64,000 nt of DNA from Streptomyces sp. NBC_01351 (GCF_036237315.1 NZ_CP108356.1:2910501-2974500), one strand, 5' to 3'. Shown: positions 26,422 to 35,297, counted from the stretch's first letter. Program-made: numbers and translations. The notes: generated by a model from the sequence alone, not told the origin.

Positions 26422-26784
26422 CCCCGATCTCCCGTTTCAGGCGGTCGCCGTCGGTCTGGCGACCCGCCGCGGGAGAACTCAAGCGGATATGCCGAAGGCG
26501 CGACGGACGGTTGTCCGTCGCGCCACCGGAAGGGGTGAAGAGTCGTAACTTTCCCCTTCGGTTCGCGTTCGAGCACGCTAGGAAGAGGGTGGAGACCCGT
26601 CCCCCGGCTCAGTCCAGCGCCCGCCGGACCGGACGGGGCCGGGTGTGCGGTGGGGCGTCCCCGCAGGGCGTCGAACACAACCACCCTCGGCCCACCGACC
26701 CCCCGACACGTTCGACGCCCGAGGAGACGCCCCGGCGCGCGCCCGGCCACGGCCGGGCCGGCACCCCCCCCGACCCCGCCCGGC
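26422..26784. other. Intergenic region upstream of the glycosyltransferase gene
   Basis: The 360 bp between the oppDF-type gene and the glycosyltransferase gene hold no supported CDS. An AT-richer stretch around 26545-26575 is the likely glycosyltransferase promoter area. The 87-nt two-stem repeat (26652-26738) lies on the oppDF side and may end its transcription. Confidence 0.6.
26652..26738. repeat. 87-nt two-stem repeat, copy 1
   Basis: The outer stem GGGGCGTC/GACGCCCC (26652-26659, 26726-26733) and the inner stem GGGCGTCGAAC/GTTCGACGCCC are separated by short internal bulges, with a loop of about 35 nt. The sequence matches 46599-46685 at about 81 of 87 positions by eye, with all mismatches in the loop and none in the stems. 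Confidence 0.8.
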
Positions 26785-28545
26785 CTAGGCGAAGACCTCC
26801 TGCCGCGTCGACCGGCGCCGCGCGGCGAGCTCCGGGTCCAGGGCCGGTACGGCGGCCAGCAGTTGCCGCGTGTAGGCGTGGGCCGGATGGCCGTAGACCT
26901 CGTCCACCAACCCCTCTTCCACGACCTCGCCGGCGTGCATGACGGCGACGCGGTCGCTGACCTGCCGGACCACCGCCAGGTCGTGCGCGATGAAGACCAG
27001 CGCGATGCCCAGCTCCCGCTGGAGCTCCGCGAGGAGGGCGGTGACCTGGGCCTGCGTGGTGACGTCGAGGGCGGAGACCGGCTCGTCGCAGACGATCAGC
27101 CGGGGCCGCGGCGCGAGGGCCCGCGCGATGCCGACGCGCTGGCGCTGGCCGCCGCTGAACTCGTGCGGGTACCGGTCGTAGTGCGCGGCCTCCAGCCCGA
27201 CGCGGAGCAGCAGCTCCTCGACCCGGGCCCGCACGGCGGCCCCGTCCCGCTCCCCGGCCGCGCGCAGCGGGTCGGCGATGGACTCGCCGATGGAGCGGCG
27301 CGGGTTGAGCGAGGACACCGGGTCCTGGAACACCATCTGCGCACCCCGGGCGACCCCCTTCACCTCGCCTCCCTCGTGCCACACCTGCCCGGAACTCGGC
27401 TCCAGCAGCCCGACGAGCATCCGCCCGAGCGTGCTCTTGCCGCTCCCGCTCTCCCCGACGATCCCCAGCGTCTCCCCCGCGTACACGGCGAGCGACACCC
27501 CGGCAACGGCACTGACCCGCCGCTTCCCGCGCCCGAACTCCCGCCGCAACGAGAACGCCTCGACAACGGGCAAACCCAGCCCCGACCGGGCAGAACCCAG
27601 CCCCTCCGGCGTTTGAGGAGCGGGGTCCGGGGCGGAGCCCCGGGTCTGCGACCCCGCCGCACTCTCCAGCCCCGACCGGGCAGAACCCAGCCCCTCCGGC
27701 GTTTGAGGAGCGGGGTCCGGGGCGGAGCCCCGATCCTTGACCCGCGGCGCGTCCAGCCTCGGCACCGCCCCCAGCAGGGCCCGCGTGTACGGATCGGCCG
27801 GAGCCGAGAGGACGCCCCCCACCGCCCCCCGCTCCACGACGTGGCCACCCCGCATGACCAGCAGCTCCTCCACGCTCTCCGCCGCCACCCCCACGTCGTG
27901 GGTGACCAGCAGCAGTCCCAGCCCCCGCTCCTCGCGCAGTTCGTGGATCAGGTCCAGGATCTGCGCCTGGACGGTGACGTCCAGCGCGGTGGTCGGCTCG
28001 TCCGCGATCAGCAGCCGCGGCTCGCACGCCAGCGCCATCGCGATCAGCGCCCTTTGCCGCATGCCGCCGCTGAACTCGTGCGGCCGCGCCCGCGCCCGCC
28101 GTACCGCGTCCGGAATGCCCACCCGCTCCAGTACCTCGACGGCCCGCGCCCGGGCGGCGCGCCGGGAGACGTCCGCGTGGATCCGGTGCACCTCGGCGAT
28201 CTGGTCGCCGACGGCGTGGTACGGGTCGAGTGAGCTCAGCGGGTCCTGGAAGACCATGGCGGCGGTCCCGCCGCGCAGCCTCCGCAGCTCCGCCACCGAG
28301 GCGGCGGCCACGTCCGTGCCGCCGACCCGCACGGTGCCGCCCAGCCTCGCACCCGTACCCCGGTGCAGCCCCAGCAGCGCTGCGGCCACCGTGGACTTGC
28401 CGCTGCCGGATTCCCCTACGATGCCCAGCGCGCGGCCCGCTTCCAGGGTGAAGGAGACCCCGCCCACGGCCCGTACGTACTCCCCCGGTCCGCCGACCGG
28501 GAACTCGACGGTGAGGTCGGTGACCTCCACCAGCGGTTCCGTCAT
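26785..28545 (-). CDS. Fused peptide-type ABC transporter ATPase (OppD-OppF in one chain)
   Basis: This 586-residue protein contains two complete ABC ATPase domains. The first (residues about 1-265) has GESGSGKST, EFSGGMRQR and LIADEPTTALD. The second (about 330-570) has GESGSGKST, EFSGGQRQR and VCDEPVSALD. Each is followed by an oligopeptide-type C-terminal extension (YTRALLGAVP; YTRQLLAAVP). It energises the adjacent permeases. The two domains, usually separate DppD/OppD and DppF/OppF proteins, are joined by about 60 residues encoded by two 67-bp direct repeats of a dispersed element. The ATG at 28545 overlaps the upstream permease stop (ATGA). Confidence 0.92.
   Translation of the reverse strand: MTEPLVEVTDLTVEFPVGGPGEYVRAVGGVSFTLEAGRALGIVGESGSGKSTVAAALLGLHRGTGARLGGTVRVGGTDVAAASVAELRRLRGGTAAMVFQDPLSSLDPYHAVGDQIAEVHRIHADVSRRAARARAVEVLERVGIPDAVRRARARPHEFSGGMRQRALIAMALACEPRLLIADEPTTALDVTVQAQILDLIHELREERGLGLLLVTHDVGVAAESVEELLVMRGGHVVERGAVGGVLSAPADPYTRALLGAVPRLDAPRVKDRGSAPDPAPQTPEGLGSARSGLESAAGSQTRGSAPDPAPQTPEGLGSARSGLGLPVVEAFSLRREFGRGKRRVSAVAGVSLAVYAGETLGIVGESGSGKSTLGRMLVGLLEPSSGQVWHEGGEVKGVARGAQMVFQDPVSSLNPRRSIGESIADPLRAAGERDGAAVRARVEELLLRVGLEAAHYDRYPHEFSGGQRQRVGIARALAPRPRLIVCDEPVSALDVTTQAQVTALLAELQRELGIALVFIAHDLAVVRQVSDRVAVMHAGEVVEEGLVDEVYGHPAHAYTRQLLAAVPALDPELAARRRSTRQEVFA
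27576..27732. repeat. Tandem 67-bp dispersed-element copies as the OppD-OppF linker
   Basis: Identical 67-bp segments at 27576-27642 and 27666-27732 (offset 90 bp, in frame) contain the CCCCTCCGGCGTTTGAGGAG core and GGGGCGGAGCCCC hairpin of the dispersed family. On the minus strand each encodes RGSAPDPAPQTPEGLGSA. Confidence 0.9.
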
Positions 28546-29534
28546 GCCAGGGCCACCCTTCGGTCCGCCGCCGCGTACAGCAGGTCGCCGATGGCGGCGG
28601 CCACGACCACGGCCGCGCCGATGGCCAGGACGATGCCCACCACCACGGGCAGCTCCACGATCTTCACTCCGTCCATCAGGGTCTTGCCGAGTCCGGGGAT
28701 CCCGAACAGCGATTCCGTCAGCAGGGCGCCCCCGATCAGTGAGCCGAAGTCCACCGCGCTGAGCGCGATCACGGGCGCCACCGCACCGCGCAGCGCGTGC
28801 CGGGTGACGACGGCCCGCTCCTTCACCCCGTAGGCGCGGAAGGTGCGGATGTGGTCCTCGGCGAGCGTCTCCAGGGTGGAACTGCGCGTGAGGCGGGCGT
28901 ACTTGGCGCTTTCGACGAGGCCGAGCGTCACCCACGGCAGCAGCAGGTTCCAGGCCCACTGTTCGGGGTCCTCGCCCAGGGGCACGTACGTCGGGAACGG
29001 CAGCCACTGGAGGTAGGCGCAGACCACCATGAGCAGCAGCAGGCCGAGGATGAAGACGGGCGTGCCGGTCCCGGCGAGGGTGAGGACGGTCAGGGCGCGC
29101 TCGGTGATGCCGCCGCGGCGCAGCGCGGACAGCAGTCCGGTGCCGACGCCGATGACCAGCCAGAGGACGAGCGCGCCGAGCGCCAGCGACAGGGTGGCGG
29201 GCAGCCGGTCCAGGATCAGCTGGGTGACCTGCTGGTCGTTGCGGTAGGAGAAGCCGAGGCAGGGCGCGTCGCAGTGCAGTACGAGGCCCGCGCCGCCGGA
29301 GTAGTCGCGGCCCACGGCCAGCCCCTGGAGGAAGTGCAGGTACTGCGCGAGCACGGGTTCGTCCAGCCCGATCCGTTCGCGGACCTGGGCGATCTGCGCC
29401 GGGTTGCAGCGTTCTCCGCAGGCGAGGCGCGCGGGGTCGCCGGGGGCGACGTAGAAGAGGGCGTAGACGACGACGGACAGGGTGAGGAGCACGAGCAGTG
29501 CCCCGCCGAGCCGTTTGAGCACGAAGCGGGTCAC
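28542..29534 (-). CDS. Peptide-type ABC transporter permease (OppB/DppB-like)
   Basis: A 330-residue inner-membrane permease: an N-terminal helix (RFVLKRLGGALLVLLTLSVVV), a large external loop holding a Cys-rich insert (ACGERC and HCDAPC), then five helices with the EAA-type coupling loop TFRAYGVKERAV followed by the ALRGAVAPVIAL segment. It pairs with the OppC-like protein to form the channel. The GTG at 29534 overlaps the stop of the upstream gene, and its own TGA overlaps the ATPase start. Four external cysteines are unusual and could form disulfides. Confidence 0.9.
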   Translation of the reverse strand: MTRFVLKRLGGALLVLLTLSVVVYALFYVAPGDPARLACGERCNPAQIAQVRERIGLDEPVLAQYLHFLQGLAVGRDYSGGAGLVLHCDAPCLGFSYRNDQQVTQLILDRLPATLSLALGALVLWLVIGVGTGLLSALRRGGITERALTVLTLAGTGTPVFILGLLLLMVVCAYLQWLPFPTYVPLGEDPEQWAWNLLLPWVTLGLVESAKYARLTRSSTLETLAEDHIRTFRAYGVKERAVVTRHALRGAVAPVIALSAVDFGSLIGGALLTESLFGIPGLGKTLMDGVKIVELPVVVGIVLAIGAAVVVAAAIGDLLYAAADRRVALA

Positions 29535-30532
29535 GCCCGGCGCTCCTTTCTGGTGCCGACCCGCAGGCGCGAGCCCTCGCGCGGGTCGAGGGCCGTGCGC
29601 AGCGCGTCGCCGAGCACGGTGAAGGCGAGCACGGTGACGAAGAGCAGCCCGGCGGGGAGCAGGACGTACATGGGGTCGGCCCGGAACCAGGTCTGGGCGC
29701 TGGACAGCATCTGTCCCCAGGACGGGGTCGGCGGTTTCACGCCGACGCCGAGGAAGGAGAGCGAGGCCTCGGCGACCATGTTCGTCGGCACGTGGATCGC
29801 GGCGTACGTGATGACGGGCGCGGCCAGCGACGGCAGCAGTTCCCGGCGGGCGATCCGCAGCGGGCCGTTGCCGGCGAGCCGGGCGGCGTCGACGAAGTCC
29901 AGGCCGCGCAGGGCGAGGGTGTGGGCGCGCACGATCCGGGCGGTGCCGCCCCAGGCGAGCAGTCCGATGAGCAGGATCAGCAACAGGGGCCGCGGGAACT
30001 CGGCCGGGACGACGGCGGTGAGCGCGATCCCGAGCACCAGCAAGGGCAGGGCGATCATCACGTCGGTGAGCCATCCGATGAGGGCGCCCACGGTGCGGTT
30101 GCCGAGCCCGGCGGCGATTCCGGCGACGAGCCCGATCAGGGTCTGTACGGCGGTCGCACCGAAGGCGACGAGCAGGGAGATCCGGGCGCCGTAGAGGAGC
30201 CGGGTGAGCAGGTCGCGGCCGCTGCCCGGTTCGACGCCGAGCCAGTGGTCGGCGGAGACCCCGCCGAAGGAGCCGTAGGGCACCCCGCCGCGCGCCGAGT
30301 CCACGAGCTCGTCGTGGTAGGCGTTCGGGTCCTGACCGGTGAGCTGGGCGAGCAGCGGCGCCACGAGGGCGAGGAGGACGAGCAGCGCCAGGACCCCGGC
30401 GGCCACGACGGCCGAGGGCCGTCGGCGCAGCCGGCGCCAGACCTGGCGCGCGGCGCCCGCGCCCGGGGTGGTGACCCCGGGCGCGGGCGCGGACACCGGC
30501 CGCTCGGCCGACTGCTGGGCTACGGAGCTCAC
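29531..30532 (-). CDS. Peptide-type ABC transporter permease (OppC/DppC-like)
   Basis: This 333-residue permease has a cytosolic Ala/Pro-rich N-terminus, one helix (VVAAGVLALLVLLALVAPL), the OppC-N extracellular segment (DHWLGVEPGSGRDLLTRLLYGAR) and a BPD_transp_1 domain with the coupling loop AARLAGNGPLRIARRELLP. It forms the transmembrane heterodimer with the OppB-like protein. The GTG at 30532 overlaps the TGA of the binding-protein gene (GTGA), so the operon is translationally coupled throughout. Confidence 0.9.
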   Translation of the reverse strand: MSSVAQQSAERPVSAPAPGVTTPGAGAARQVWRRLRRRPSAVVAAGVLALLVLLALVAPLLAQLTGQDPNAYHDELVDSARGGVPYGSFGGVSADHWLGVEPGSGRDLLTRLLYGARISLLVAFGATAVQTLIGLVAGIAAGLGNRTVGALIGWLTDVMIALPLLVLGIALTAVVPAEFPRPLLLILLIGLLAWGGTARIVRAHTLALRGLDFVDAARLAGNGPLRIARRELLPSLAAPVITYAAIHVPTNMVAEASLSFLGVGVKPPTPSWGQMLSSAQTWFRADPMYVLLPAGLLFVTVLAFTVLGDALRTALDPREGSRLRVGTRKERRA

Positions 30533-32265
30533 TTGACCGCGACCTGCGAGATGTCGAGGACACCGGTCCAGTCGCTGATGACGACGTTCTTGACGTCCTT
30601 GCCGACGAGCCGCTTGTAGACCGGGTGGAAGAGCGGGACGTCCAGCGCCAGCTCGCCGATCTTCTTGTCGAGGGCGCCCCAGCGCTTGCCCGCCGCCGCG
30701 AGGTCGGTCAGCTTGGCGATCTCGTCGATCTCGGCGTTCACGGCCGGGTCGTTGAGCTGGGCGTGGTTGTAGTTGGAGCCGTTGGCGACGATCTGCCGCC
30801 CGTCGAAGATCGGCGCGAGGAACGGGCCGCCGGACGGCCAGTCGGCGCCCCACCGGGAAAGGAAGAAGCCGGGGGTGTTCTTGGCGTCCCAGCGGCGCTG
30901 GTTGAAGGCGTTGCCCTCCAGGCCCTCCAGCTTGACCGTGATCCCGGCGGCGGCGAGGGCCTGCTGCACGGCGGTGGCGACCTCGGGGCTGGTCTGCCGG
31001 TTCTGCGCGTTGGAGTGGGTGAGGGTGATGGTCAGGCCGTCGGGGTATCCGGCCTCCTTCAGCACCTCCTTGGCCTTGGCCGGGTCGCCGGTCTTGCCCG
31101 CCGGGAAGTGGTCGTAGGGCGTGTAGCCGAAGGCCTCGTGCTCGGGCAGGAAGGTGGTGGCGGGCTCGGCGAGCGCGGAGCCGCCCGCCGCGTTGATGAC
31201 GCTGGTGCGGTTGATGGCGTGGGAGATGGCCTGGCGGACCTTCGGGTTGTCGAAGGGGGCCACCTTCGGGTTGAAGGCCAGGTAGTTGACGTAGCCGAAG
31301 TGGCCGGTGCCGACGCGCGCGGCCAGTTCCTTGTTGTCGCCGATCTGGGCGAGCTCCGCCGGGCCGAGGTTGGTGTCGGTGGTGATGGCGGCCGCGTCGG
31401 GGCCGGAGCTGGTGGTGAGGCGCTGGTTGATGACGGCGGCGTCGAGGCCGGCGCGGACGTCGATGAGGTCCGGGTAGGCCTTGCGTTCGTCGTCGGTCTT
31501 CGGGTCCCAGTGCTCGTTGCGGTCCAGGGTGAGGTGTTCGCCGTCGTTCTCGTTCTTGACGACCTTGTACGGGCCGGAGGAGACCGGGTGCTCCTCGTAC
31601 TTGACCCCGGTGTCCTGGGCCTTGGGGACGGGCGCGAACTGCGTCTGGGTGGCGACGAACGGGAAGTCGCCCTGGGGCTTGCGGAGTTTGAAGACGATGG
31701 TCTTCGCGTCGGGCACGACGATCGAGTCGAGGCCCTTGCCGCCGTCCTTGTACGGGCCTTCGTACGTCTCCCCGCCGATCAGCCAGTCCCGCAGGTACGG
31801 GGCTCCGCCCGACAGTTCGGCGGCGAAGGACCGCTCGATGCCGTACTTGATGTCGGCGGTGGTGATCGGGGAGCCGTCCTCGTACTTCAGCCCGTCCTTG
31901 AGGGTGTACGTCCACTCGGTGGCGTCGGCGTTGGACTTGCCGAGGTCGGTGGCGAGGTCGGGCACGACCTTGGCGCCGGGTGCGCCGGACTCGCGGTTGC
32001 GGGTGGTCAGCGTGCGGAAGACCAGCGAGGGGACGTTTCCGCCGCCGGAGGTGTAGAGCCGGGCGGGGTCGAAGTCCTCCTGCGGCTCGTTGTTGAGGAC
32101 GGTGAGGGTGCCGCCCTTCTGCGGTGCGCCGGCGGCGCCCGCCTTGTCGCCGGCGCCCGCCTTGTCCGCGGCGCCCTCGGGCCCGCAGGCCGCGGCGCCC
32201 CCGGCCAGTACGAGGCTGACGGCGACCGCGGCCACGCGGCGCGATATGTGGGCATGACGGAGCAT
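30529..32265 (-). CDS. Family 5 extracellular solute-binding lipoprotein
   Basis: This 578-residue binding protein has an N-terminal signal with a basic segment, a hydrophobic stretch and a lipobox-like AGGAAAC, making it a surface lipoprotein. An Ala/Gly/Lys linker leads to the SBP_bac_5 fold: GGTLTVLNNEPQEDFDPA, PDLATDLGKSNADATEW, VRQAISHAINR, and the C-terminal PVYKRLV. It captures the substrate, probably peptides, for the two permeases and the fused ATPase. The ATG at 32265 is preceded by a leader of about 200 nt carrying an intrinsic terminator and, further up, a 31-codon ORF. Confidence 0.9.
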   Translation of the reverse strand: MLRHAHISRRVAAVAVSLVLAGGAAACGPEGAADKAGAGDKAGAAGAPQKGGTLTVLNNEPQEDFDPARLYTSGGGNVPSLVFRTLTTRNRESGAPGAKVVPDLATDLGKSNADATEWTYTLKDGLKYEDGSPITTADIKYGIERSFAAELSGGAPYLRDWLIGGETYEGPYKDGGKGLDSIVVPDAKTIVFKLRKPQGDFPFVATQTQFAPVPKAQDTGVKYEEHPVSSGPYKVVKNENDGEHLTLDRNEHWDPKTDDERKAYPDLIDVRAGLDAAVINQRLTTSSGPDAAAITTDTNLGPAELAQIGDNKELAARVGTGHFGYVNYLAFNPKVAPFDNPKVRQAISHAINRTSVINAAGGSALAEPATTFLPEHEAFGYTPYDHFPAGKTGDPAKAKEVLKEAGYPDGLTITLTHSNAQNRQTSPEVATAVQQALAAAGITVKLEGLEGNAFNQRRWDAKNTPGFFLSRWGADWPSGGPFLAPIFDGRQIVANGSNYNHAQLNDPAVNAEIDEIAKLTDLAAAGKRWGALDKKIGELALDVPLFHPVYKRLVGKDVKNVVISDWTGVLDISQVAVK

Positions 32266-32355
32266 CGGAAAGAGACCTCTCGGCGTGAAGGAAAGAAGGA
32301 GAAACCACGCGAGGAGCAGCGATCAACGGTCGGAGGCGGAAATGCTCCGGTACGG

Positions 32356-32395
32356 AAAAGCCGCGCCTGCGGGCATGGACACACCCGGGCGCGGC
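32356..32395 (-). terminator. Terminator hairpin in the leader of the ABC operon
   Basis: The perfect 8-bp stem GCCGCGCC/GGCGCGGC (32360-32367 and 32388-32395) is followed on the minus strand by TTTTCC. It lies between the small leader ORF and the binding-protein start. It cannot end the DUF3152 transcript and feed the operon equally, so it either separates the two units or acts as an attenuator. Confidence 0.6.
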
Positions 32396-32465
32396 GGATT
32401 CGAGAAAGGGTCGCGGCGCTTGCGGGCTGGGGGTACCTCCCGGGCCGCCAGGCCCAGGGGGAACG

Positions 32466-32561
32466 TCAGCGACAGAAGATGTCGGCCACGCTGTGCGCGG
32501 TCACACCAAGCAGCGCCAGCTCAATGGCGGCGCTCGCGGTGGTGGTGTGGTGCTGCGACAT
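32466..32561 (-). CDS. 31-codon candidate leader peptide upstream of the ABC operon
   Basis: ATG at 32561 to TGA at 32466 encodes a peptide starting MSQHHTTTASAAIELALLG and ending ADIFCR. No Shine-Dalgarno is visible, but a TTGACA lies 31 nt upstream, so the transcript may begin at or next to the ATG (leaderless). A hairpin CCTGGGCC/GGCCCGGG follows the stop, and an intrinsic terminator comes before the solute-binding gene. This suggests attenuation; the signal sensed (possibly Cys or His codons) is unknown. Confidence 0.5.
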   Translation of the reverse strand: MSQHHTTTASAAIELALLGVTAHSVADIFCR

Positions 32562-32569
32562 GCGGAGAA

Positions 32570-32598
32570 CGATTGCCGATGATCGGACGGATTGTCAA
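32570..32598 (-). promoter_or_regulatory. Candidate promoter of the ABC operon leader
   Basis: TTGACA (32593-32598) is followed after 17 bp by CAATCG (32570-32575), a poor -10. The expected start point is at or beside the leader ATG at 32561. Confidence 0.4.
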
Positions 32599-32617
32599 CG
32601 CCGATTCGCGCGGCACG

Positions 32618-33976
32618 TCAATTGCCGGGAAAGGCCCAGGGGTTGGGCTTGCACCGGATTCCGTCGACGTCGAGGGACTTGGTCTGCTGCTGCATGACGG
32701 GGGCGAGCGCGCCGGGCGTCTTGCAGCTCACGTGTCCGTGTCCGAGGCGGTGGCCGACCTCGTGGTTGATGAGCATCTGGCGGTAGCTGAACATCTGCTC
32801 GGGGCCGTAGGTCGGCGAGCCCTGTGCCCAGCGGAAGGCGTTGATCATCACCCGCTCGGTGGACGCGGAGTCACAGGAGACGTTGTCGATGGTGGTGTTG
32901 AGCCCCGACTTGGCGCACCACTGGCCGGTGGTCCCCGGGCTGGCCAGGGTGATCACGAAGTCGGCGGTGCCGCCCGGGACCCGTTCGAAGGTCATCGCGC
33001 CGCTGTGAGCCCAGCTGCGGTCGTCGTTGAGGGTGCGGTGGACGGCCTCGGCGAAGAGGCCCGCGTCCAGGCCGAGCCCCTGCTCGACGTCGACGCGGTA
33101 GCGCACGAGCCGGCCCTTGCCGGGGGCCTTGGCCACGCCGGGCACGGTGTCGAAGGCGCCGGGGCCGGTGAGTTTCGCGTCGATCGGCAGCTGCTGGGCC
33201 ATCTTCTGCTCGTACGTCAGCTCCGGAGCGGCCGAGACCGCGGGGGTGGGAGCCGCTGCGGAGGAGGTCTGCGGCATCGGGCTGTTCGCGGTGGCGGCGT
33301 CGGCCGGGGCCGTGCCGGGGGCGGCGAACGGGCTCGGTTTCGCGCCCTCGCTCTCGGCGATCACCTGGAGCGCGACGACCACGGCGAGGACGGTGGTGAC
33401 GGCCGCGGCGGCCACCCCGGTGTATGTACGGGCCTTCTGGCCGCGGCCGGAGCCGGGCCGCTCGGTCTCGGGGGCGGCGGGTTCGACCGGCTTGCGCGGG
33501 GCGGGCACGCGCACCTTGCGGTGCGAGCCGGTGGAGGTGACCGGGTCGGGCGCGGGCACCGGCGCGGGTGCGGGCGCCACCGGCGGGGCGAGGGTGACCT
33601 GCGGGAAGCCGACCGCGGGGGTGCCGAAGGCCGGGGTGTCGCTGTCCAGCAGAGCGGTCGGCGCGGCAGCTCCGCGGGGGCGCGGCACCCCGCGCCAATC
33701 CCCGTACTGGGAGGCCTGGTCGGGGCCGGCACCCCAGGCGCCGCCGGTCTCGTACTGCTGGGGGTGCCCGCCGGCCCGCACGTCCTGGGGTACGTACCCC
33801 TGGTGGGTGACGGTGGGTTCGGCCCGGTACCGGGCGCGCGGTTCCTCGTACTCGTATTCGTATTCGTACCCGAAGTGCTGCTCCGGGCTCACCGGCCACG
33901 GTTCCGCCGGCGCGGGCACCTGGGCGGGCGCCGGGGCAGGGGCGGGGAGGGGGTCCTTGCGACTATGTCGTCCCAC
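32618..33976 (-). CDS. DUF3152 zinc-metalloprotease-like membrane protein
   Basis: A 452-residue protein with a long disordered cytosolic N-terminus, including a Glu-Tyr repeat (EYEYEYEYEE) near residue 35. One membrane helix lies around residue 200 (TYTGVAAAAVTTVLAVVVAL). The extracellular C-terminal DUF3152 domain has HEVGHRLGHGH, an extended metzincin-like zinc motif, and a paired-cysteine pattern. It is probably a membrane-anchored secreted-side protease; substrate unknown. The GTG at 33976 follows the alpha/beta-hydrolase stop by 5 nt with AAGGG upstream. The pair of hydrolase-neighbour and DUF3152 gene next to a TetR gene resembles Rv3207c-Rv3208. Confidence 0.85.
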   Translation of the reverse strand: MGRHSRKDPLPAPAPAPAQVPAPAEPWPVSPEQHFGYEYEYEYEEPRARYRAEPTVTHQGYVPQDVRAGGHPQQYETGGAWGAGPDQASQYGDWRGVPRPRGAAAPTALLDSDTPAFGTPAVGFPQVTLAPPVAPAPAPVPAPDPVTSTGSHRKVRVPAPRKPVEPAAPETERPGSGRGQKARTYTGVAAAAVTTVLAVVVALQVIAESEGAKPSPFAAPGTAPADAATANSPMPQTSSAAAPTPAVSAAPELTYEQKMAQQLPIDAKLTGPGAFDTVPGVAKAPGKGRLVRYRVDVEQGLGLDAGLFAEAVHRTLNDDRSWAHSGAMTFERVPGGTADFVITLASPGTTGQWCAKSGLNTTIDNVSCDSASTERVMINAFRWAQGSPTYGPEQMFSYRQMLINHEVGHRLGHGHVSCKTPGALAPVMQQQTKSLDVDGIRCKPNPWAFPGN

Positions 33977-33981
33977 GGTCT

Positions 33982-34950
33982 TCAGCCCTTGCCGTCTTCG
34001 GTATCTCGCAGCAGCTCCCGGAACGCGGCGGCCACCACCTCCGGGTACTCCATCATCGCCACGTGCCCGGCCTCGGGCAGCGTCAGCAGCCGCGAACCGC
34101 GGAAGGACGCGGCCGCCCTGCGCGCCATACGGTACGAGACCAGCTGGTCCCGGCCACCGTAGACGAGCAGGGTCGGGGCGAGCACCCGCTGCGCCTGACG
34201 CCACAGACCGTGCTGGCCACCCAGGGTGTACGCGTCGACGATGCCGCGCGAGGAACGGGTCATCGCGTCCCAGAAGTACGGCAGGTCCATCCGCCGCTCC
34301 ATCTCGGCGACGGCGTTGCAGAACCCCTCGGGACTCACCCGTGAGGGGTCCCCGTAACAGAGGTCCGTCACCCCCCGGGTGCGCTGTTCGGCGCTCAGGC
34401 CCCGGGTCAGGCGGCTGAAGAGCGCGGCCACTCCGGGCACGGCGAGCAGCGCGGTCGGCACGGCGCTCTTCTGCACGCGCAGCTCGGGCAGGGCGGGCGA
34501 GACCAGCGTCAGGGTGCGCACGAGGTCCGGCCGGACGGCCGCGACCCGGGTGGAGACGGCGCCGCCGAGGGAGTTCCCGAAGAGGTGCACCGGGCCGCGT
34601 CCGGCGGCGTCGAGGTGGCGGATGACCGCGCGGGCGAAAGCCGTCACGGAGTAGTCCCGGTCGGCGGGCGGCGGGGACCAGCCGAAGCCGGGCAGGTCGA
34701 CGGCCTCGGCGTCGACGGTGTCCGCGAGCTGCTCCATGAGGGCCGACCAGTTCTGCGAGGAACCGCCGAGTCCGTGGACGAACAGTGCGGGCGGCAGGTC
34801 CGTGGCCAGCGGCGGACGGACCCGGATGTTGAGTTCCAGCCCGGGCAGCACGACGGTGCGCGACTGCTCCCCTTCGGCCACCGGGGCGGCTCCCACCAGG
34901 GAGGACAGCTCGGCGGTGGACCGTACGCCCGGCAGCTCGGTGGAAGACAT
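33982..34950 (-). CDS. Alpha/beta hydrolase
   Basis: This 322-residue alpha/beta-hydrolase fold protein has the oxyanion motif FVHGLGGSS near residue 55, the nucleophile elbow GNSLGG (Ser near residue 125), the acid YGGRDQLV and the catalytic histidine AGHVAMME near the C-terminus. The full triad is present, so it is probably an active esterase, lipase or C-C hydrolase in the cytoplasm; the substrate is not evident. It ends 5 nt before the DUF3152 gene, so the two are co-transcribed. Confidence 0.87.
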   Translation of the reverse strand: MSSTELPGVRSTAELSSLVGAAPVAEGEQSRTVVLPGLELNIRVRPPLATDLPPALFVHGLGGSSQNWSALMEQLADTVDAEAVDLPGFGWSPPPADRDYSVTAFARAVIRHLDAAGRGPVHLFGNSLGGAVSTRVAAVRPDLVRTLTLVSPALPELRVQKSAVPTALLAVPGVAALFSRLTRGLSAEQRTRGVTDLCYGDPSRVSPEGFCNAVAEMERRMDLPYFWDAMTRSSRGIVDAYTLGGQHGLWRQAQRVLAPTLLVYGGRDQLVSYRMARRAAASFRGSRLLTLPEAGHVAMMEYPEVVAAAFRELLRDTEDGKG

Positions 34951-35081
34951 GCGGGCAATGTTACGAGACGATCACGCCCGACTTCCTGTGTTCGCGGTCA
35001 CAGATGTGTGGCGATCCGCATAGCGGGGTATCCGCGATCCTCCTAGGCTCATAGGTGAACCAAGGAAGCGAGGGCAGCGGC

Positions 35082-35297
35082 ATGACTGTCGACCCTGCGG
35101 AGCCGGACACCTTCCGAGAGCAGATGCCGGAGGTCCTGGACGCCGAGGCGCCCGAGGCGGATGTGGCGGAACAGCTGGCCGAGTTGCAGCCGGGCGAGGA
35201 CGACCCGGTCACCGGCCGGGAGCGGGGCGAGGCCGCCGACGGCGACGCCGCCGAGCAGGCTCGGGTGGTGCCGCTGGACGAAGACGACTACCGCTGA
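35082..35297 (+). CDS. Small acidic hypothetical protein
   Basis: This 71-residue protein is strongly acidic (many Asp, Glu, Ala, Pro), with no hydrophobic segment or cysteines, and is probably disordered. The ATG at 35082 has GAGGG 8 nt upstream; a GTG at 35055 would add nine residues. It lies between the divergent hydrolase gene and the TetR gene. I do not recognise the family. The codon-position GC pattern and ribosome site support a real gene. Confidence 0.6.
   Translation: MTVDPAEPDTFREQMPEVLDAEAPEADVAEQLAELQPGEDDPVTGRERGEAADGDAAEQARVVPLDEDDYR

Noticed and set aside
35055..35081. GTG at 35055 as start of the small acidic protein
   Set aside because: The ATG at 35082 has a better placed purine-rich site, and the extra nine residues look like leader sequence.
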